The notes: generated by a model not told the origin, from the sequence alone. A DNA stretch of 64,000 nt from CAZCAQ01 sp964496905 (GCA_964496905.1 CAZCAQ010000006.1:3845-67844); one strand, 5' to 3'; counted from the stretch's first letter, positions 7,340 to 15,186 are shown. A program made the numbers and translations.

Positions 7340-8926
7340 ATGGAGGAAAATAAGAAAGCAATAATCATTGGCGCTGGACCAGCAGGATTAACTGCAGCTT
7401 ACGAACTTGTGACAAAATCAAACATTGCGCCAATAATCTTTGAACTATCTGGGGATATTGGCGGAATCTCAAAAACAACAAACTACAAAGACAATAGAAT
7501 AGACTTAGGTGGCCATAGATTTTTTTCTAAATCCGACAGGGTAATGAATTGGTGGCAAACTATTCTTCCGCTAGAAGTACCTAAAGATATTGAACGTGAC
7601 CGCATAGATTTAACATATCATAATAAAAAAACGACCTTAAATATAAACAAAGAAACGGTAGAAGATACCGACAAAGCCTTTATTTTGCGTCGAAGATACT
7701 CAAGCATTTACTATAGAGGAAAGTTTTTTGACTACCCTATTACTCTTAGCTTTAAAACCCTAAAAGATTTAGGCTTTGCAAAATCCGTCAAAATAATTGT
7801 AAGTTATGCTTTGGCACGTATTAGTCCAATTAAACCAGTTGTTTCACTTGAAGATTTTTATATAAATTCTTTTGGCAAAGAGCTTTATCAAACCTTTTTT
7901 AAAAGTTACACCGAAAAGCTTTGGGGAACTCCTCCAAGCAAAATTAGTGCAGAATGGGGAGCTCAACGTGTAAAAGGCGTTTCTATAAGAAAGGTACTTA
8001 CAACGGCCTTAAAATCGATTTTTGCCAAAGATGGAAGTATTGATCAAAAAAAGACTGAAACCAGCCTAATTCAGCGCTTTTTATATCCAAAAAAAGGTCC
8101 AGGGCAATTGTGGGAAGAAGTAGCAGATAAAGTTCAAGCGCAAGGTGGAAAAATTTACTTAGGGCACAAGGTAGTTGGATTTAAGCATGAGAATGGGCTA
8201 ATTAAAAAAATATTAGTTATGCAAAACGATTCCCAACAAATACAAGAATACGAAGCAGATTACATAATTTCAACAATGCCTGTAAAAGAATTAATAAAAG
8301 GCCTAAACCCTCCAGCGCCACAAAATGTTACACAAGTTGCGCAAGGCCTTGAATACCGAGATTTTATAACCGTTGGAGTTTTGGCCAATAAATTAAAGCG
8401 CGCCAACACTTCAAAAGTTGAAACTTATAACAATTTAATTCCAGATAACTGGCTTTACATTCACGAGCCGGGAGTAAAAATGTGCAGAGTTCAAATTTTT
8501 AATAATTGGAGCTCGTACATGGTTGCAGACTTAGACAAAGTTTGGATGGGGCTTGAATACGTTTGCAGCGAAAAAGACGACTTGTGGAAAATGTCTGATG
8601 ACGACTTGGTAAAGTTTGGCGTTGAAGAACTTGAAAAAATAGGCCTACTTGATAAAGCAGATTTTGTAGACGGAACTGTTTTACGCATGCCAAAAGCTTA
8701 CCCAGGATACTTTGGAACTTACAAAGACTTTGACGTCATTAAAAAGTATGTTAATGGTTTTGACAATTTGTACCTAGTTGGCCGAAATGGAATGCACAGG
8801 TACAACAACCAAGATCATTCAATGCTAACTGCTATGGAAACTGTTGAGCAAATTATAAATGGCAAGCACGACCGTGAAAAAATTTGGAATATAAATACTG
8901 AAGAAGATTATCACGAGGAAAAATAA
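7340..8926 (+). CDS. FAD-dependent amine-oxidase/UDP-galactopyranose-mutase-like oxidoreductase
   Basis: The N-terminal FAD dinucleotide-binding motif is GAGPAGLTAAYEL, followed by the second motif region IGGISKT and the RIDLGGHRFFSK segment typical of NAD(P)-binding amine-oxidase-like flavoproteins (protoporphyrinogen-oxidase and UGM relatives). The C-terminal FAD closure GFDNLYLVGRNGMHRYNNQDHSM is present. At about 530 residues the length is normal. UGM-like relatives act on nucleotide sugars, and the GT-C-like neighbour makes a cell-surface glycan role plausible but unproven. ATG 7331 is an alternative start. I prefer 7340 because the extended -10 at 7321-7329 would initiate 4 nt before it. 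The nuclease gene follows 2 bp downstream. Confidence 0.8.
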   Translation: MEENKKAIIIGAGPAGLTAAYELVTKSNIAPIIFELSGDIGGISKTTNYKDNRIDLGGHRFFSKSDRVMNWWQTILPLEVPKDIERDRIDLTYHNKKTTLNINKETVEDTDKAFILRRRYSSIYYRGKFFDYPITLSFKTLKDLGFAKSVKIIVSYALARISPIKPVVSLEDFYINSFGKELYQTFFKSYTEKLWGTPPSKISAEWGAQRVKGVSIRKVLTTALKSIFAKDGSIDQKKTETSLIQRFLYPKKGPGQLWEEVADKVQAQGGKIYLGHKVVGFKHENGLIKKILVMQNDSQQIQEYEADYIISTMPVKELIKGLNPPAPQNVTQVAQGLEYRDFITVGVLANKLKRANTSKVETYNNLIPDNWLYIHEPGVKMCRVQIFNNWSSYMVADLDKVWMGLEYVCSEKDDLWKMSDDDLVKFGVEELEKIGLLDKADFVDGTVLRMPKAYPGYFGTYKDFDVIKKYVNGFDNLYLVGRNGMHRYNNQDHSMLTAMETVEQIINGKHDREKIWNINTEEDYHEEK

Positions 8927-8928
8927 GG

Positions 8929-9465
8929 ATGAGATCCGTCAAATCTGCTCAGATTTTATTAGGCGTTGCTGTCACTTTTTATTTTTCAGCCTTACTTGCT
9001 TTCTTAATCACAAATAAGGATGTACAAATTGACTTCCCTTCGCCCGAGCAACCGGAGGTTGCTCCTTCAAACCGCCAACGCGCTACCGTCACCAGAATTA
9101 TCGATGGCGACACAATAGAACTTTCAACAGGCCAAAAGTTGCGCTACATAGGGATAGATACTCCAGAAATAACTGGCGAGGATGAATGCTTTGCTCAACA
9201 AGCTGCCTCCAAAAATGCGGAACTTGTTTTAAACAAGCAGGTTGAACTTGAAAAAGACGTTTCCGAAACTGATAGATATGGCCGGTTGCTCCGCTACGTT
9301 TACCTTGAAGGCAATATGGTAAACGAAATCTTGGTTACGCAAGGCTATGCCAAAGCCTCAACCTATCCGCCTGATGTAAAACACAAAGATTTATTCTTGC
9401 AGGCGCAAAAAACTGCAATGAATGCAAAAAAAGGCTTATGGGGACCAGCCTGTGCAGGAAAATAG
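8929..9465 (+). CDS. Membrane-anchored staphylococcal-nuclease-like thermonuclease
   Basis: The SNase fold is clear: VTRIIDGDTIEL with the metal-binding Asp residues, then LRYIGIDTPE carrying the first catalytic Arg, a central Glu-rich turn (ITGEDECF), and DRYGRLLRYVY carrying the second Arg. A single hydrophobic segment at residues 9-27 and a Pro-rich linker precede it, so the enzyme is probably anchored outside the membrane. An extracytoplasmic nuclease suits an organism that must scavenge nucleotides from outside. The start lies 2 bp after the oxidoreductase stop, with GAGG upstream, so it is translated as part of that operon. Confidence 0.9.
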   Translation: MRSVKSAQILLGVAVTFYFSALLAFLITNKDVQIDFPSPEQPEVAPSNRQRATVTRIIDGDTIELSTGQKLRYIGIDTPEITGEDECFAQQAASKNAELVLNKQVELEKDVSETDRYGRLLRYVYLEGNMVNEILVTQGYAKASTYPPDVKHKDLFLQAQKTAMNAKKGLWGPACAGK

Positions 9466-9474
9466 TGCTAGAAT
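9466..9474 (+). promoter_or_regulatory. Extended -10 promoter, gene 9482
   Basis: TGCTAGAAT overlaps the end of the nuclease gene and predicts a start at 9481, 1 nt before ATG 9482. Confidence 0.45.
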
Positions 9475-9481
9475 TTATTAA

Positions 9482-9841
9482 ATGTACCATCCGTTTTGGA
9501 AATTTTTTAACATTTTTTTAAAAAGCACGTTAATTGCCGGTTTTGCAGTTTCTTTGTTATTTAACTTACAAAGCGTTGCAGGCAAAGGAATGGAATTTAG
9601 AGCTCCGTTTTTTATTTTAGGCTCTTTTTTGATTTTTTTTATTTCTCGCTTTAAAAAGTGGCCAACATATCCGCACGCTGCAGACGCACTTTTTACCATT
9701 CCGTTTGTATTAGACACTTACGGCAACATTTTTGGCTTTTTTGATAGCTGGCGTTTTTATGACGATTTAATTCACGCAATCAATTGGTTGTGTTTTGTAA
9801 TGGTTTTTCAGTTTTTTAACGCGCACAAGTTCTTCAAGTGA
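9482..9841 (+). CDS. Small membrane protein, DUF2238/YjdF-like, possibly truncated
   Basis: The 119-residue product has three hydrophobic segments and the motif DTYGNIFGFFDSWRFYDDLIHAINW, reminiscent of YjdF/DUF2238 membrane proteins, which carry a conserved Asp-Asp-x-x-His pattern. Family members are usually longer (about 180-200 residues), so this copy may lack the last helices. Its final 75 bp overlap the 3' end of the opposing gene 9767-10222, which suggests that the gene lost its tail. The start follows the -10 spacing rule. The biochemical function of the family is unknown. Confidence 0.6.
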   Translation: MYHPFWKFFNIFLKSTLIAGFAVSLLFNLQSVAGKGMEFRAPFFILGSFLIFFISRFKKWPTYPHAADALFTIPFVLDTYGNIFGFFDSWRFYDDLIHAINWLCFVMVFQFFNAHKFFK

Positions 9842-10222
9842 AAGCTCATCTTTTAAATAATTTGTGTATAACGAAAGCTCAATTGCAGCAACGTCGTGAT
9901 AAAAATGCGACGAAGAAATGCTCTCCCTAGTTGTACCGGGTTTAAGATGGCGCACGACAAAAGCTTCTGTTGGTTCATTATAGTTGGAACTCTCCATTGA
10001 ATTAACAGTATCGGCTGATTCAAGTGTAGTGGGCATTTTTACAAATAGATTCTCAGGTCGTAATTCGGCTGGCTGCATCTTTTGTTTAAACTGCCTAACT
10101 ACAGGCATTTTGAACATTTTTTCAAATACACCGCTTGGTGCTATTGAATTTAAAGAATTTGAAACTTCGGGTGATTGTTGCGCAGCTTCGCTAGACGCGT
10201 TTTCTTCTTCGGGCAGGCTCAT
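9767..10222 (-). CDS. Hypothetical acidic soluble protein
   Basis: I do not recognise this 151-residue protein. The N-terminal third is Ser/Glu/Pro-rich and likely disordered. The C-terminal half is helical (ELSLYTNYLKDELSLEELVRVKKLKNHYK). It has no signal peptide or membrane segment. I chose ATG 10222 over the upstream TTG because TACACT (10230-10235, minus) is correctly spaced for a near-leaderless start. Its stop lies inside the opposing gene that ends at 9841 (75 bp tail-to-tail overlap). It is divergent from the phosphatase fusion at 10280. Confidence 0.55.
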   Translation of the reverse strand: MSLPEEENASSEAAQQSPEVSNSLNSIAPSGVFEKMFKMPVVRQFKQKMQPAELRPENLFVKMPTTLESADTVNSMESSNYNEPTEAFVVRHLKPGTTRESISSSHFYHDVAAIELSLYTNYLKDELSLEELVRVKKLKNHYKTQPIDCVN

Positions 10223-10267
10223 TATCAATAGTGTAGCGGTTTTAATGTTTTACTGTCAAAAATTCTG

Positions 10268-10273
10268 TATAAT
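10268..10273 (+). promoter_or_regulatory. -10 box of leaderless GTG gene 10280
   Basis: TATAAT ends 6 nt before GTG 10280, so transcription would start on the G of the start codon. Confidence 0.55.
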
Positions 10274-10279
10274 GCGCGT

Positions 10280-12361
10280 GTGCAAACACAGATAAACGAA
10301 ACCACGATTACAAAACTTATGCGAGTATTAATTGTTTGGGCAGTCCAATCTGTGGCGCTTTTGGTGGTTATTGTTCTAACTCAAGATAAAATAGAAGTCT
10401 CACGCTATGGTTCGGGTTATATTTTGGCATTTGTGGCAATTTTAGGACTTTTAAATGCACTCATTTGGCCTTTGATCACCAAGGTTATGTTGCCCTTTAC
10501 AGTTTACACTTTAGGCCTTGCAACATTTGTATTTAATGGAATTATGATTAGCCTTGTGGCAGGTTTAATGGAAGGTGTTGAAATTGGAAGTTTTTGGGAT
10601 AGTGTTTCAGTTGCCTTTTGGCTCACAATAGTTAACACGTTATTTTCTACCCTCTTATCAATTGACGACTCAGATTCCTTTTTTAGAAACTCATTAAAAA
10701 AGGCTATGACAAAGCAATACACTCCAGATACTTCAAAAGATGGAGTTATTTTTTTGGAAATTGATGGTCTTGCAGAGCCAATTTTAAAGCGCGCAATGGA
10801 ACAAGGCCATATGCCTAACTTGGCAAGATGGTACAACGAAGGCAAATATAAGTTGATTCAGTGGGAGCCTGATTGGTCTTCACAAACTGGTGCAAGCCAA
10901 GCGGGAATTTTACTTGGAAGCAATGTAAACATTCCTGGTTTTAGATGGGTGGATAAAGCAAATAACTGCAAAATTGTTGAATCAAACGGTGCAAAAGACG
11001 CTCCTTTAATTGAAGCGCAACATTCATCAGGTAATGGTTTGCTAAAAAATAACGGAGCAAGTAGGTCAAATCTGTTTTCGGGTGAATCCGACGATAACAT
11101 GTTTACATTTAGTACGTTGACTGGAATTAAAAAGCTATACAACAAAGGGTATTATTCATTTTTTTCAAAACCATATAACTACGTTCGTACAATTATGTTT
11201 ACAGTTTGGGACGCAATTAAGGACATTCAAAACAGAAGATATCAAGTTAAGCACAACGTTATGCCTCGCAACGAAAAAAAGCGAAAAGGAGCATATCCAC
11301 TTATGCGAGCATTTACTACAGTTTTTTTGCGAGATTTAACAATTTACACCTTAATAGGCGATATTTATGCAGGGCAAAAAACTGCGATTTATGCAACTTT
11401 TGTAGGTTACGATGAAGTTGCCCATCACAGCGGAATTGACGATCCTGATGCTTTTTATACACTTAAAATGCTAGATAAACAGTTTGGCAAGTTGGAGCTT
11501 GCATCTCATGATGCAGCCAGAAAATACCATTTTGTAGTTTTGTCAGATCATGGACAAACAAAAGGCTCAACGTTTAAACAACGCTATCACATGACTTTGG
11601 AAGACCTGGTGCGCAGCGCTCTTCCTAAGAACGTTGAATCAATAAGCATTACCGAATCAAACGAAGGCTTGGGTCATGTAAACGCAGTTTTCACCGAATA
11701 TGCATCTGATCCAAGTACTTTGGCAGGAAAAACAATAAATAAAACAATGAAGAAAAATATAGATGACGGCGTAATTGAAATTGGGGCCACCAAAGAAGTT
11801 AGCAAGCTGGAAGAAAAAGTAGAAGTAGCGAAACCAGAAGTTATAGTTTTAGCATCAAGAAACCTTGGACTTATTTATTTTACAAACAAAACACACCGCT
11901 TAACTTTGGAAGAAATTGACAAAGAATACCCAGAAATGATTAAAACTTTAACGCAACATGAAGGTATTGGTTTTATCATGATTCAGTCCTCTCAACATGG
12001 TCCAGTGGTAATTGGGAAAAACGGTAGATACTTTTTGGACTCAAACAAAATTGAAGGCGAAAACCCATTAGCCACATTTGGCCCAAATGCACCACGTCAT
12101 GTAAAGCGCTCTAGTACTTTCAACAATGTCGCGGACATTATGGTAAATAGCTTTTATAAACCCGATACTAATGAAGGTGCCGCGTTTGAAGAGCTCATTG
12201 GTTTTCATGGCGGACTCGGCGGAACTCAAACACAACCTTTTGTAATGTATCCAGCAGATTGGCAAGATCCAGCAGAACATATTATTGGCGCCGAAAACGT
12301 TCATAAAGTTTTGCATGGCTGGGTCGACACAGCTACATCAACAAAAACTCAAGAAAACTGA
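10280..12361 (+). CDS. Fusion of phage-holin-IV-like membrane domain and alkaline-phosphatase-superfamily enzyme
   Basis: Residues 1-130 carry four hydrophobic helices of the Mycobacteriophage/phage holin family IV type (YvlD-like). Residues from about 155 form an alkaline-phosphatase/phosphodiesterase domain with its metal ligands and nucleophile region in order: FLEIDGL, a Ser/Thr cluster (SSQTGASQAG) at the nucleophile position, FVGYDEVAHHSG, LSDHGQTKG and a late His (FHGGLGG). The enzyme domain probably faces the outside and hydrolyses a phosphodiester such as a lipid headgroup. This is inference. The GTG start is supported by a perfectly spaced TATAAT. ATG 10319 is the alternative. Confidence 0.85.
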   Translation: MQTQINETTITKLMRVLIVWAVQSVALLVVIVLTQDKIEVSRYGSGYILAFVAILGLLNALIWPLITKVMLPFTVYTLGLATFVFNGIMISLVAGLMEGVEIGSFWDSVSVAFWLTIVNTLFSTLLSIDDSDSFFRNSLKKAMTKQYTPDTSKDGVIFLEIDGLAEPILKRAMEQGHMPNLARWYNEGKYKLIQWEPDWSSQTGASQAGILLGSNVNIPGFRWVDKANNCKIVESNGAKDAPLIEAQHSSGNGLLKNNGASRSNLFSGESDDNMFTFSTLTGIKKLYNKGYYSFFSKPYNYVRTIMFTVWDAIKDIQNRRYQVKHNVMPRNEKKRKGAYPLMRAFTTVFLRDLTIYTLIGDIYAGQKTAIYATFVGYDEVAHHSGIDDPDAFYTLKMLDKQFGKLELASHDAARKYHFVVLSDHGQTKGSTFKQRYHMTLEDLVRSALPKNVESISITESNEGLGHVNAVFTEYASDPSTLAGKTINKTMKKNIDDGVIEIGATKEVSKLEEKVEVAKPEVIVLASRNLGLIYFTNKTHRLTLEEIDKEYPEMIKTLTQHEGIGFIMIQSSQHGPVVIGKNGRYFLDSNKIEGENPLATFGPNAPRHVKRSSTFNNVADIMVNSFYKPDTNEGAAFEELIGFHGGLGGTQTQPFVMYPADWQDPAEHIIGAENVHKVLHGWVDTATSTKTQEN

Positions 12362-12367
12362 TATAAT
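12362..12367 (+). promoter_or_regulatory. -10 box of mini-gene 12430
   Basis: TATAAT predicts transcription from about 12374, giving a leader of about 56 nt with GGAGG at 12416-12420. Confidence 0.45.
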
Positions 12368-12429
12368 TGAGCAAGTATTTTTTACTGTAACTATTAAATT
12401 GATACAGGTTTGATCGGAGGTGCATTTTT

Positions 12430-12594
12430 TTGAAGTTCTATAATGTTAAAACTAAACAGTCAGTAGAAGTTGACGACAGCAAAGTAACAGTAGTAACCAC
12501 AAAAAACGGCCGTAAGGCAGGTCAAGCAGAGGTCGATGGTATGAAGTTGTTCAAGTTTTTGGGTAAAGAAGATCTAGCAAGACTAGGCGCCTAG
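12430..12594 (+). CDS. 54-aa DUF5679-like mini-protein lacking the cysteines
   Basis: A TTG-started 54-residue ORF has GGAGG at 12416-12420, 9 nt before the start codon, and its own promoter and terminator. The sequence (MKFYNVKTKQSVEV...TTKNGRKAGQAEVDG...LFKFLGK) closely follows the pattern I know for DUF5679 small zinc-ribbon proteins, Y-C-V-K-C-K...K-N-G-R-x-A...G-x-C...C-G-x-K-x-F, but every cysteine position is replaced. It therefore cannot bind zinc in the usual way. The family function is unknown. TTG initiation and a long leader are unusual for this window and point to leader-based control. The family assignment is from memory of the pattern. Confidence 0.75.
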   Translation: MKFYNVKTKQSVEVDDSKVTVVTTKNGRKAGQAEVDGMKLFKFLGKEDLARLGA

Positions 12595-12640
12595 TTTTTT
12601 TATTAGTTTATTTAACTAAGTATTTTAATTTGATCTTTGT

Positions 12641-12670
12641 AAAGCTCCACGTTTAAAAGCGTGGAGTTTT
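12641..12670 (+). terminator. Intrinsic terminator after mini-gene 12430
   Basis: CTCCACG (12645-12651) pairs with CGTGGAG (12660-12666), extended by A-U and G-U pairs, ending in TTTT. Confidence 0.75.
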
Positions 12671-12702
12671 AGGTTTAGGTAATTGATACACTAATTTAAA
12701 AA

Positions 12703-12722
12703 GGGCGCCAATTACGGCGCCC
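12703..12722 (-). terminator. Intrinsic terminator of DUF5684 gene
   Basis: GGGCGCC and GGCGCCC form a perfect 7-bp stem around a 6-nt loop. On the minus strand it is followed by TTTTTAAA, directly after the gene at 12748-13266. Confidence 0.75.
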
Positions 12723-12747
12723 TATAATTTTAGTTGTAACTAAATTC

Positions 12748-13266
12748 TTATGCTTGTGGTTGACTCATTGGGTCTGTAGGCATTGGTGCTGGCTCACTTG
12801 GAGCTGGTGTTGCTGGTGCTGGGTTGCTTGGCATAGGTGCTGGACTGCTGGAGGCACTTGCACCTGCTAATTGGTACTGTGAAGAACCAAAACCCAAAAT
12901 TAACAAGAAAATTATCGAGAAAAAGATTAGACCTAGCGTGAAACCCACACCATGTCCAAATGCTTTAGATAGGTCGTTTAAAACAACTATCCACACAACA
13001 AGATTCACAAAAGGTATAAAGAACAACAGGAACCACCAGCCGGGGCGACCTGCGATCTTGATCATAACGTAGGTGCTATAAATTGGAATAATTGCTTCCC
13101 ACCATTCTCGTCCTGCCTTTTGAAAAATTTTAACGAGTGCAACTATATAAACTACAAAAACCGCTAAATAAACTAGCGAACCCATTAACCCAATACCTGC
13201 TGCAGCACCTGCGCCAGCATCATTCATCATGTATGGATCTGAATATAAATTTGCTTGAAATAACAT
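12748..13266 (-). CDS. DUF5684-family membrane protein
   Basis: The 172-residue protein matches the DUF5684 layout: a first helix (GLMGSLVYLAVFVVYIVAL), then 'KIFQKAGREWWEAIIPIYSTYVMIKIAGRPGWW', then two more helices, GHGVGFTLGL and a closing helix before GFGSSQYQ. The C-terminal 40 residues are a Pro/Ala/Ser repeat (PAPxPSxPAP), probably an exposed linker. The family function is unknown. The start is ATG 13266 because AAAGGA lies upstream and a consensus promoter lies at 13291-13320. A longer frame reaching 13341 would run through that promoter. This is one of few genes here with both a strong -35 and an SD site. Confidence 0.85.
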   Translation of the reverse strand: MLFQANLYSDPYMMNDAGAGAAAGIGLMGSLVYLAVFVVYIVALVKIFQKAGREWWEAIIPIYSTYVMIKIAGRPGWWFLLFFIPFVNLVVWIVVLNDLSKAFGHGVGFTLGLIFFSIIFLLILGFGSSQYQLAGASASSSPAPMPSNPAPATPAPSEPAPMPTDPMSQPQA

Positions 13267-13290
13267 ATTTTTTATTTTCCTTTCATAAAT

Positions 13291-13320
13291 ATTATGAGGT
13301 AAAGCAAAAAGGTGTGTCAA
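13291..13320 (-). promoter_or_regulatory. Consensus sigma-70 promoter of DUF5684 gene
   Basis: On the minus strand TTGACA (13320-13315) and CATAAT (13296-13291) are 18 bp apart. The leader is about 18 nt and contains AAAGGA. Confidence 0.7.
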
Positions 13321-13344
13321 TGGGTAAATGCACACAACCATGTG

Positions 13345-13350
13345 TATAAT
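13345..13350 (+). promoter_or_regulatory. -10 box of gene 13359
   Basis: TATAAT predicts +1 at about 13357, 2 nt before GTG 13359. Confidence 0.5.
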
Positions 13351-13358
13351 CTGCTAAG

Positions 13359-13682
13359 GTGTATAAAATGCAAAAAACATTTAAAGACAGAGTGCTAGAA
13401 TTAGTATCCCAAATTCCGTACGGCAAGGTGGCAAGTTATGGCCAAATAGCTTTGTATGCAGACTCTCCAAGAGCAGCGCGTCAGGTTGGCTGGATATTAA
13501 ATCACAACGAGGATACAGCTTACGAGCGGCCTTGGTGGCGGGTTGTAAACAATAGCGGGAGAATTAGTATAAAAGGGTCGGAATTCTCGGCTGAAGATCA
13601 AAGGCTAAGACTAGAAGACGAAGGCATAATAATAAACCAAGACCTAACTTTTGATATTGAAAAATATCGCTGGCACAAATAG
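13359..13682 (+). CDS. Alkyltransferase-like (ATL) DNA-binding protein
   Basis: The 107-residue protein is the DNA-binding domain of O6-methylguanine-DNA methyltransferase: IPYGKVASYGQIA, then the arginine-finger region SPRAARQVGWILNHN, then PWWRVVNNSGRIS. The catalytic PCHR motif is replaced by PWWR, so it cannot accept alkyl groups. This is the hallmark of ATL proteins, which bind O6-alkylguanine and flag it for nucleotide excision repair. GTG 13359 fits a 2-nt leader. ATG 13368 is an alternative start. It is divergent from the DUF5684 gene. Confidence 0.9.
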   Translation: MYKMQKTFKDRVLELVSQIPYGKVASYGQIALYADSPRAARQVGWILNHNEDTAYERPWWRVVNNSGRISIKGSEFSAEDQRLRLEDEGIIINQDLTFDIEKYRWHK

Positions 13683-13690
13683 ATTCAGTG

Positions 13691-13696
13691 TATAAT
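13691..13696 (+). promoter_or_regulatory. -10 box of gene 13706
   Basis: TATAAT predicts +1 at 13703, 3 nt before ATG 13706. It would lie inside a longer GTG-started frame, which argues against that frame. Confidence 0.5.
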
Positions 13697-13705
13697 AGCT
13701 TAGAT

Positions 13706-14410
13706 ATGTTTAAGTTACTGCCCAAGAAAGACAGCCAAGCTGAATTTGCTAATACAGAGCTTTTAGCCACCCATAAACCTTTTTACCAGCAGTATGCACT
13801 TTTTATAATTTTGTTAATTTTAATCATCTTGGTAGGAATTATTGCTTTTGGAGGAATAATATACAAAACAGGAAACGAGTTTATTTTAAGCTTTAATAAA
13901 AATAATCAAGAGCAATTAACAAACTCAAAAGTTATTAAGAAAAACGATAATTACAGCACTTTAAACCTAGAAACCGGTTATAGCCTAAAAAAAGATAATG
14001 AGTGGGAACTGGTAACAATAGCCAACGAGCCTAATAGAGTTGAAATTATTGCGAGTTCTGCGTTTAATGCAACAAGAATAGAAATTAGTTCGTACACAAA
14101 GACATTCCCAAATTGGGAAGAAAGTATAGGACTGGTATATTTTGACGTAACCGATGAGGACGAAAAAACTATTCAAGAAAAGAGCGTACTTGTTCAAAAA
14201 GGTCGCGACGGTAGCTTATACGCAAAGTCCGGAAAATGGGAAGACGATGATAAAGTTATGGAAATTCGGGTGTTTTCGGTTTCTAAGGAATCGACCGACA
14301 AAATCTTTGACCTACTAGCAAAAAGTGTAAAAGACACCACAGAAAGTGCAGTTGACGAGGAACTTATGGATACAGAAGAATCCACCGAAAGCACTCAAAG
14401 TAACGAATAA
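13706..14410 (+). CDS. Single-pass membrane-anchored hypothetical protein
   Basis: The 234-residue protein has one strong hydrophobic segment at about residues 30-55 (ALFIILLILIILVGIIAFGGIIY) and an extracytoplasmic domain of alternating strands and helices ending in an acidic Glu/Ser/Thr tail. The domain resembles PsbP-like or DUF1795-like lipoprotein domains in pattern (YSLKKDNEWELV...ATRIEISSYTKTFPNWEESI), but I cannot assign a family with confidence. The start is ATG 13706, 3 nt after the predicted transcription start. It is convergent with the cyclophilin gene. Confidence 0.6.
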   Translation: MFKLLPKKDSQAEFANTELLATHKPFYQQYALFIILLILIILVGIIAFGGIIYKTGNEFILSFNKNNQEQLTNSKVIKKNDNYSTLNLETGYSLKKDNEWELVTIANEPNRVEIIASSAFNATRIEISSYTKTFPNWEESIGLVYFDVTDEDEKTIQEKSVLVQKGRDGSLYAKSGKWEDDDKVMEIRVFSVSKESTDKIFDLLAKSVKDTTESAVDEELMDTEESTESTQSNE

Positions 14411-14419
14411 CGTAACTTA

Positions 14420-15130
14420 TTAATTTTCTATAATTACTACTTTTTCTATTACAACTGGTGTGGTTGGTTTATCCGAAGAATCTTTAGCTACCTTTGAGAT
14501 GGCCTCAACTATATCAAGGCCTTCAGTGACCATTCCAAAGTTTGTATGCTTTCCGTCTAACCAAGGTGTTTCAGCGGCTGTAACAATAAAAAATTGGCTT
14601 CCATTTGTGTTAGGACCAGAATTTGCCATTGCCAATGAACCTTTGACCAACTTTTGAGCATTAAACTCATCTTCAAACTTGTATCCGGGACCGCCCATAC
14701 CTAAACCCATTGGGTCGCCGCCTTGAATCATAAAGTCAGTAATAACTCTGTGAAAAATAAGTCCATCGTAAAAACCATCCTTAGCCAACGAAACAAAGTT
14801 GTTAACTGTTTTTGGCGCATCTTTTTCAAAAAGGTCAATTTTAATTACACCCATTGAAGTTGTTAACTCGGCTTGATAATCTGAGCCATCCTTTAAGGCC
14901 ATAGCAAAAGGCTGTGTATAAGTTTTTTTATCCGTTGAATTTTGAACGACTGGCATAGATTGTGTATTCTCCTTAGAACTTTCAGTCGCAGGTGTTTGCT
15001 GAGTTGTTTCAGCCTCTTGCGAACTGTCTGAATTATTTACGTTGCTTTTTGAATTATTTAGTAAAAGTATAATTAGCACTACAGAAGCAACTGTGGCACC
15101 AATAACTACAATTGGCATTTTATCTTTCAT
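14420..15130 (-). CDS. Membrane-anchored cyclophilin-type peptidyl-prolyl isomerase
   Basis: Residues 6-25 form a signal anchor, followed by a Ser/Thr/Gln-rich linker. The cyclophilin domain contains the active-site segments FHRVITDFMIQGGDP (catalytic Arg), SLAMANSGPNTNGSQFF and WLDGKHTNFGMVTEG. All signature residues are present, so activity is expected. The enzyme accelerates proline isomerisation and would help fold exported proteins outside the membrane, in keeping with the many secreted beta-rich proteins here. TGATAAAAT on the minus strand (15140-15148) places transcription 3 nt before the ATG. Confidence 0.92.
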   Translation of the reverse strand: MKDKMPIVVIGATVASVVLIILLLNNSKSNVNNSDSSQEAETTQQTPATESSKENTQSMPVVQNSTDKKTYTQPFAMALKDGSDYQAELTTSMGVIKIDLFEKDAPKTVNNFVSLAKDGFYDGLIFHRVITDFMIQGGDPMGLGMGGPGYKFEDEFNAQKLVKGSLAMANSGPNTNGSQFFIVTAAETPWLDGKHTNFGMVTEGLDIVEAISKVAKDSSDKPTTPVVIEKVVIIEN

Positions 15131-15139
15131 AGTTAACAG

Positions 15140-15148
15140 ATTTTATCA
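15140..15148 (-). promoter_or_regulatory. Extended -10 promoter of cyclophilin gene
   Basis: TGATAAAAT on the minus strand predicts +1 at 15133, 3 nt before ATG 15130. Confidence 0.5.
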
Positions 15149-15174
15149 CAAGTTTAATGAGTGGGAAATTAGGT

Positions 15175-15180
15175 TATAAT
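15175..15180 (+). promoter_or_regulatory. -10 box of leaderless gene 15187
   Basis: TATAAT ends 6 nt before ATG 15187. The in-frame upstream start at 15157 would place this box inside the coding region. Confidence 0.55.
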
Positions 15181-15186
15181 AATAAA

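Noticed and set aside
9984..10295. Plus-strand ORF opposite gene 9767-10222
   Set aside because: No promoter, low-complexity Ser/Thr/Cys composition, and it would overlap the promoter of 10280. The minus-strand reading is better.
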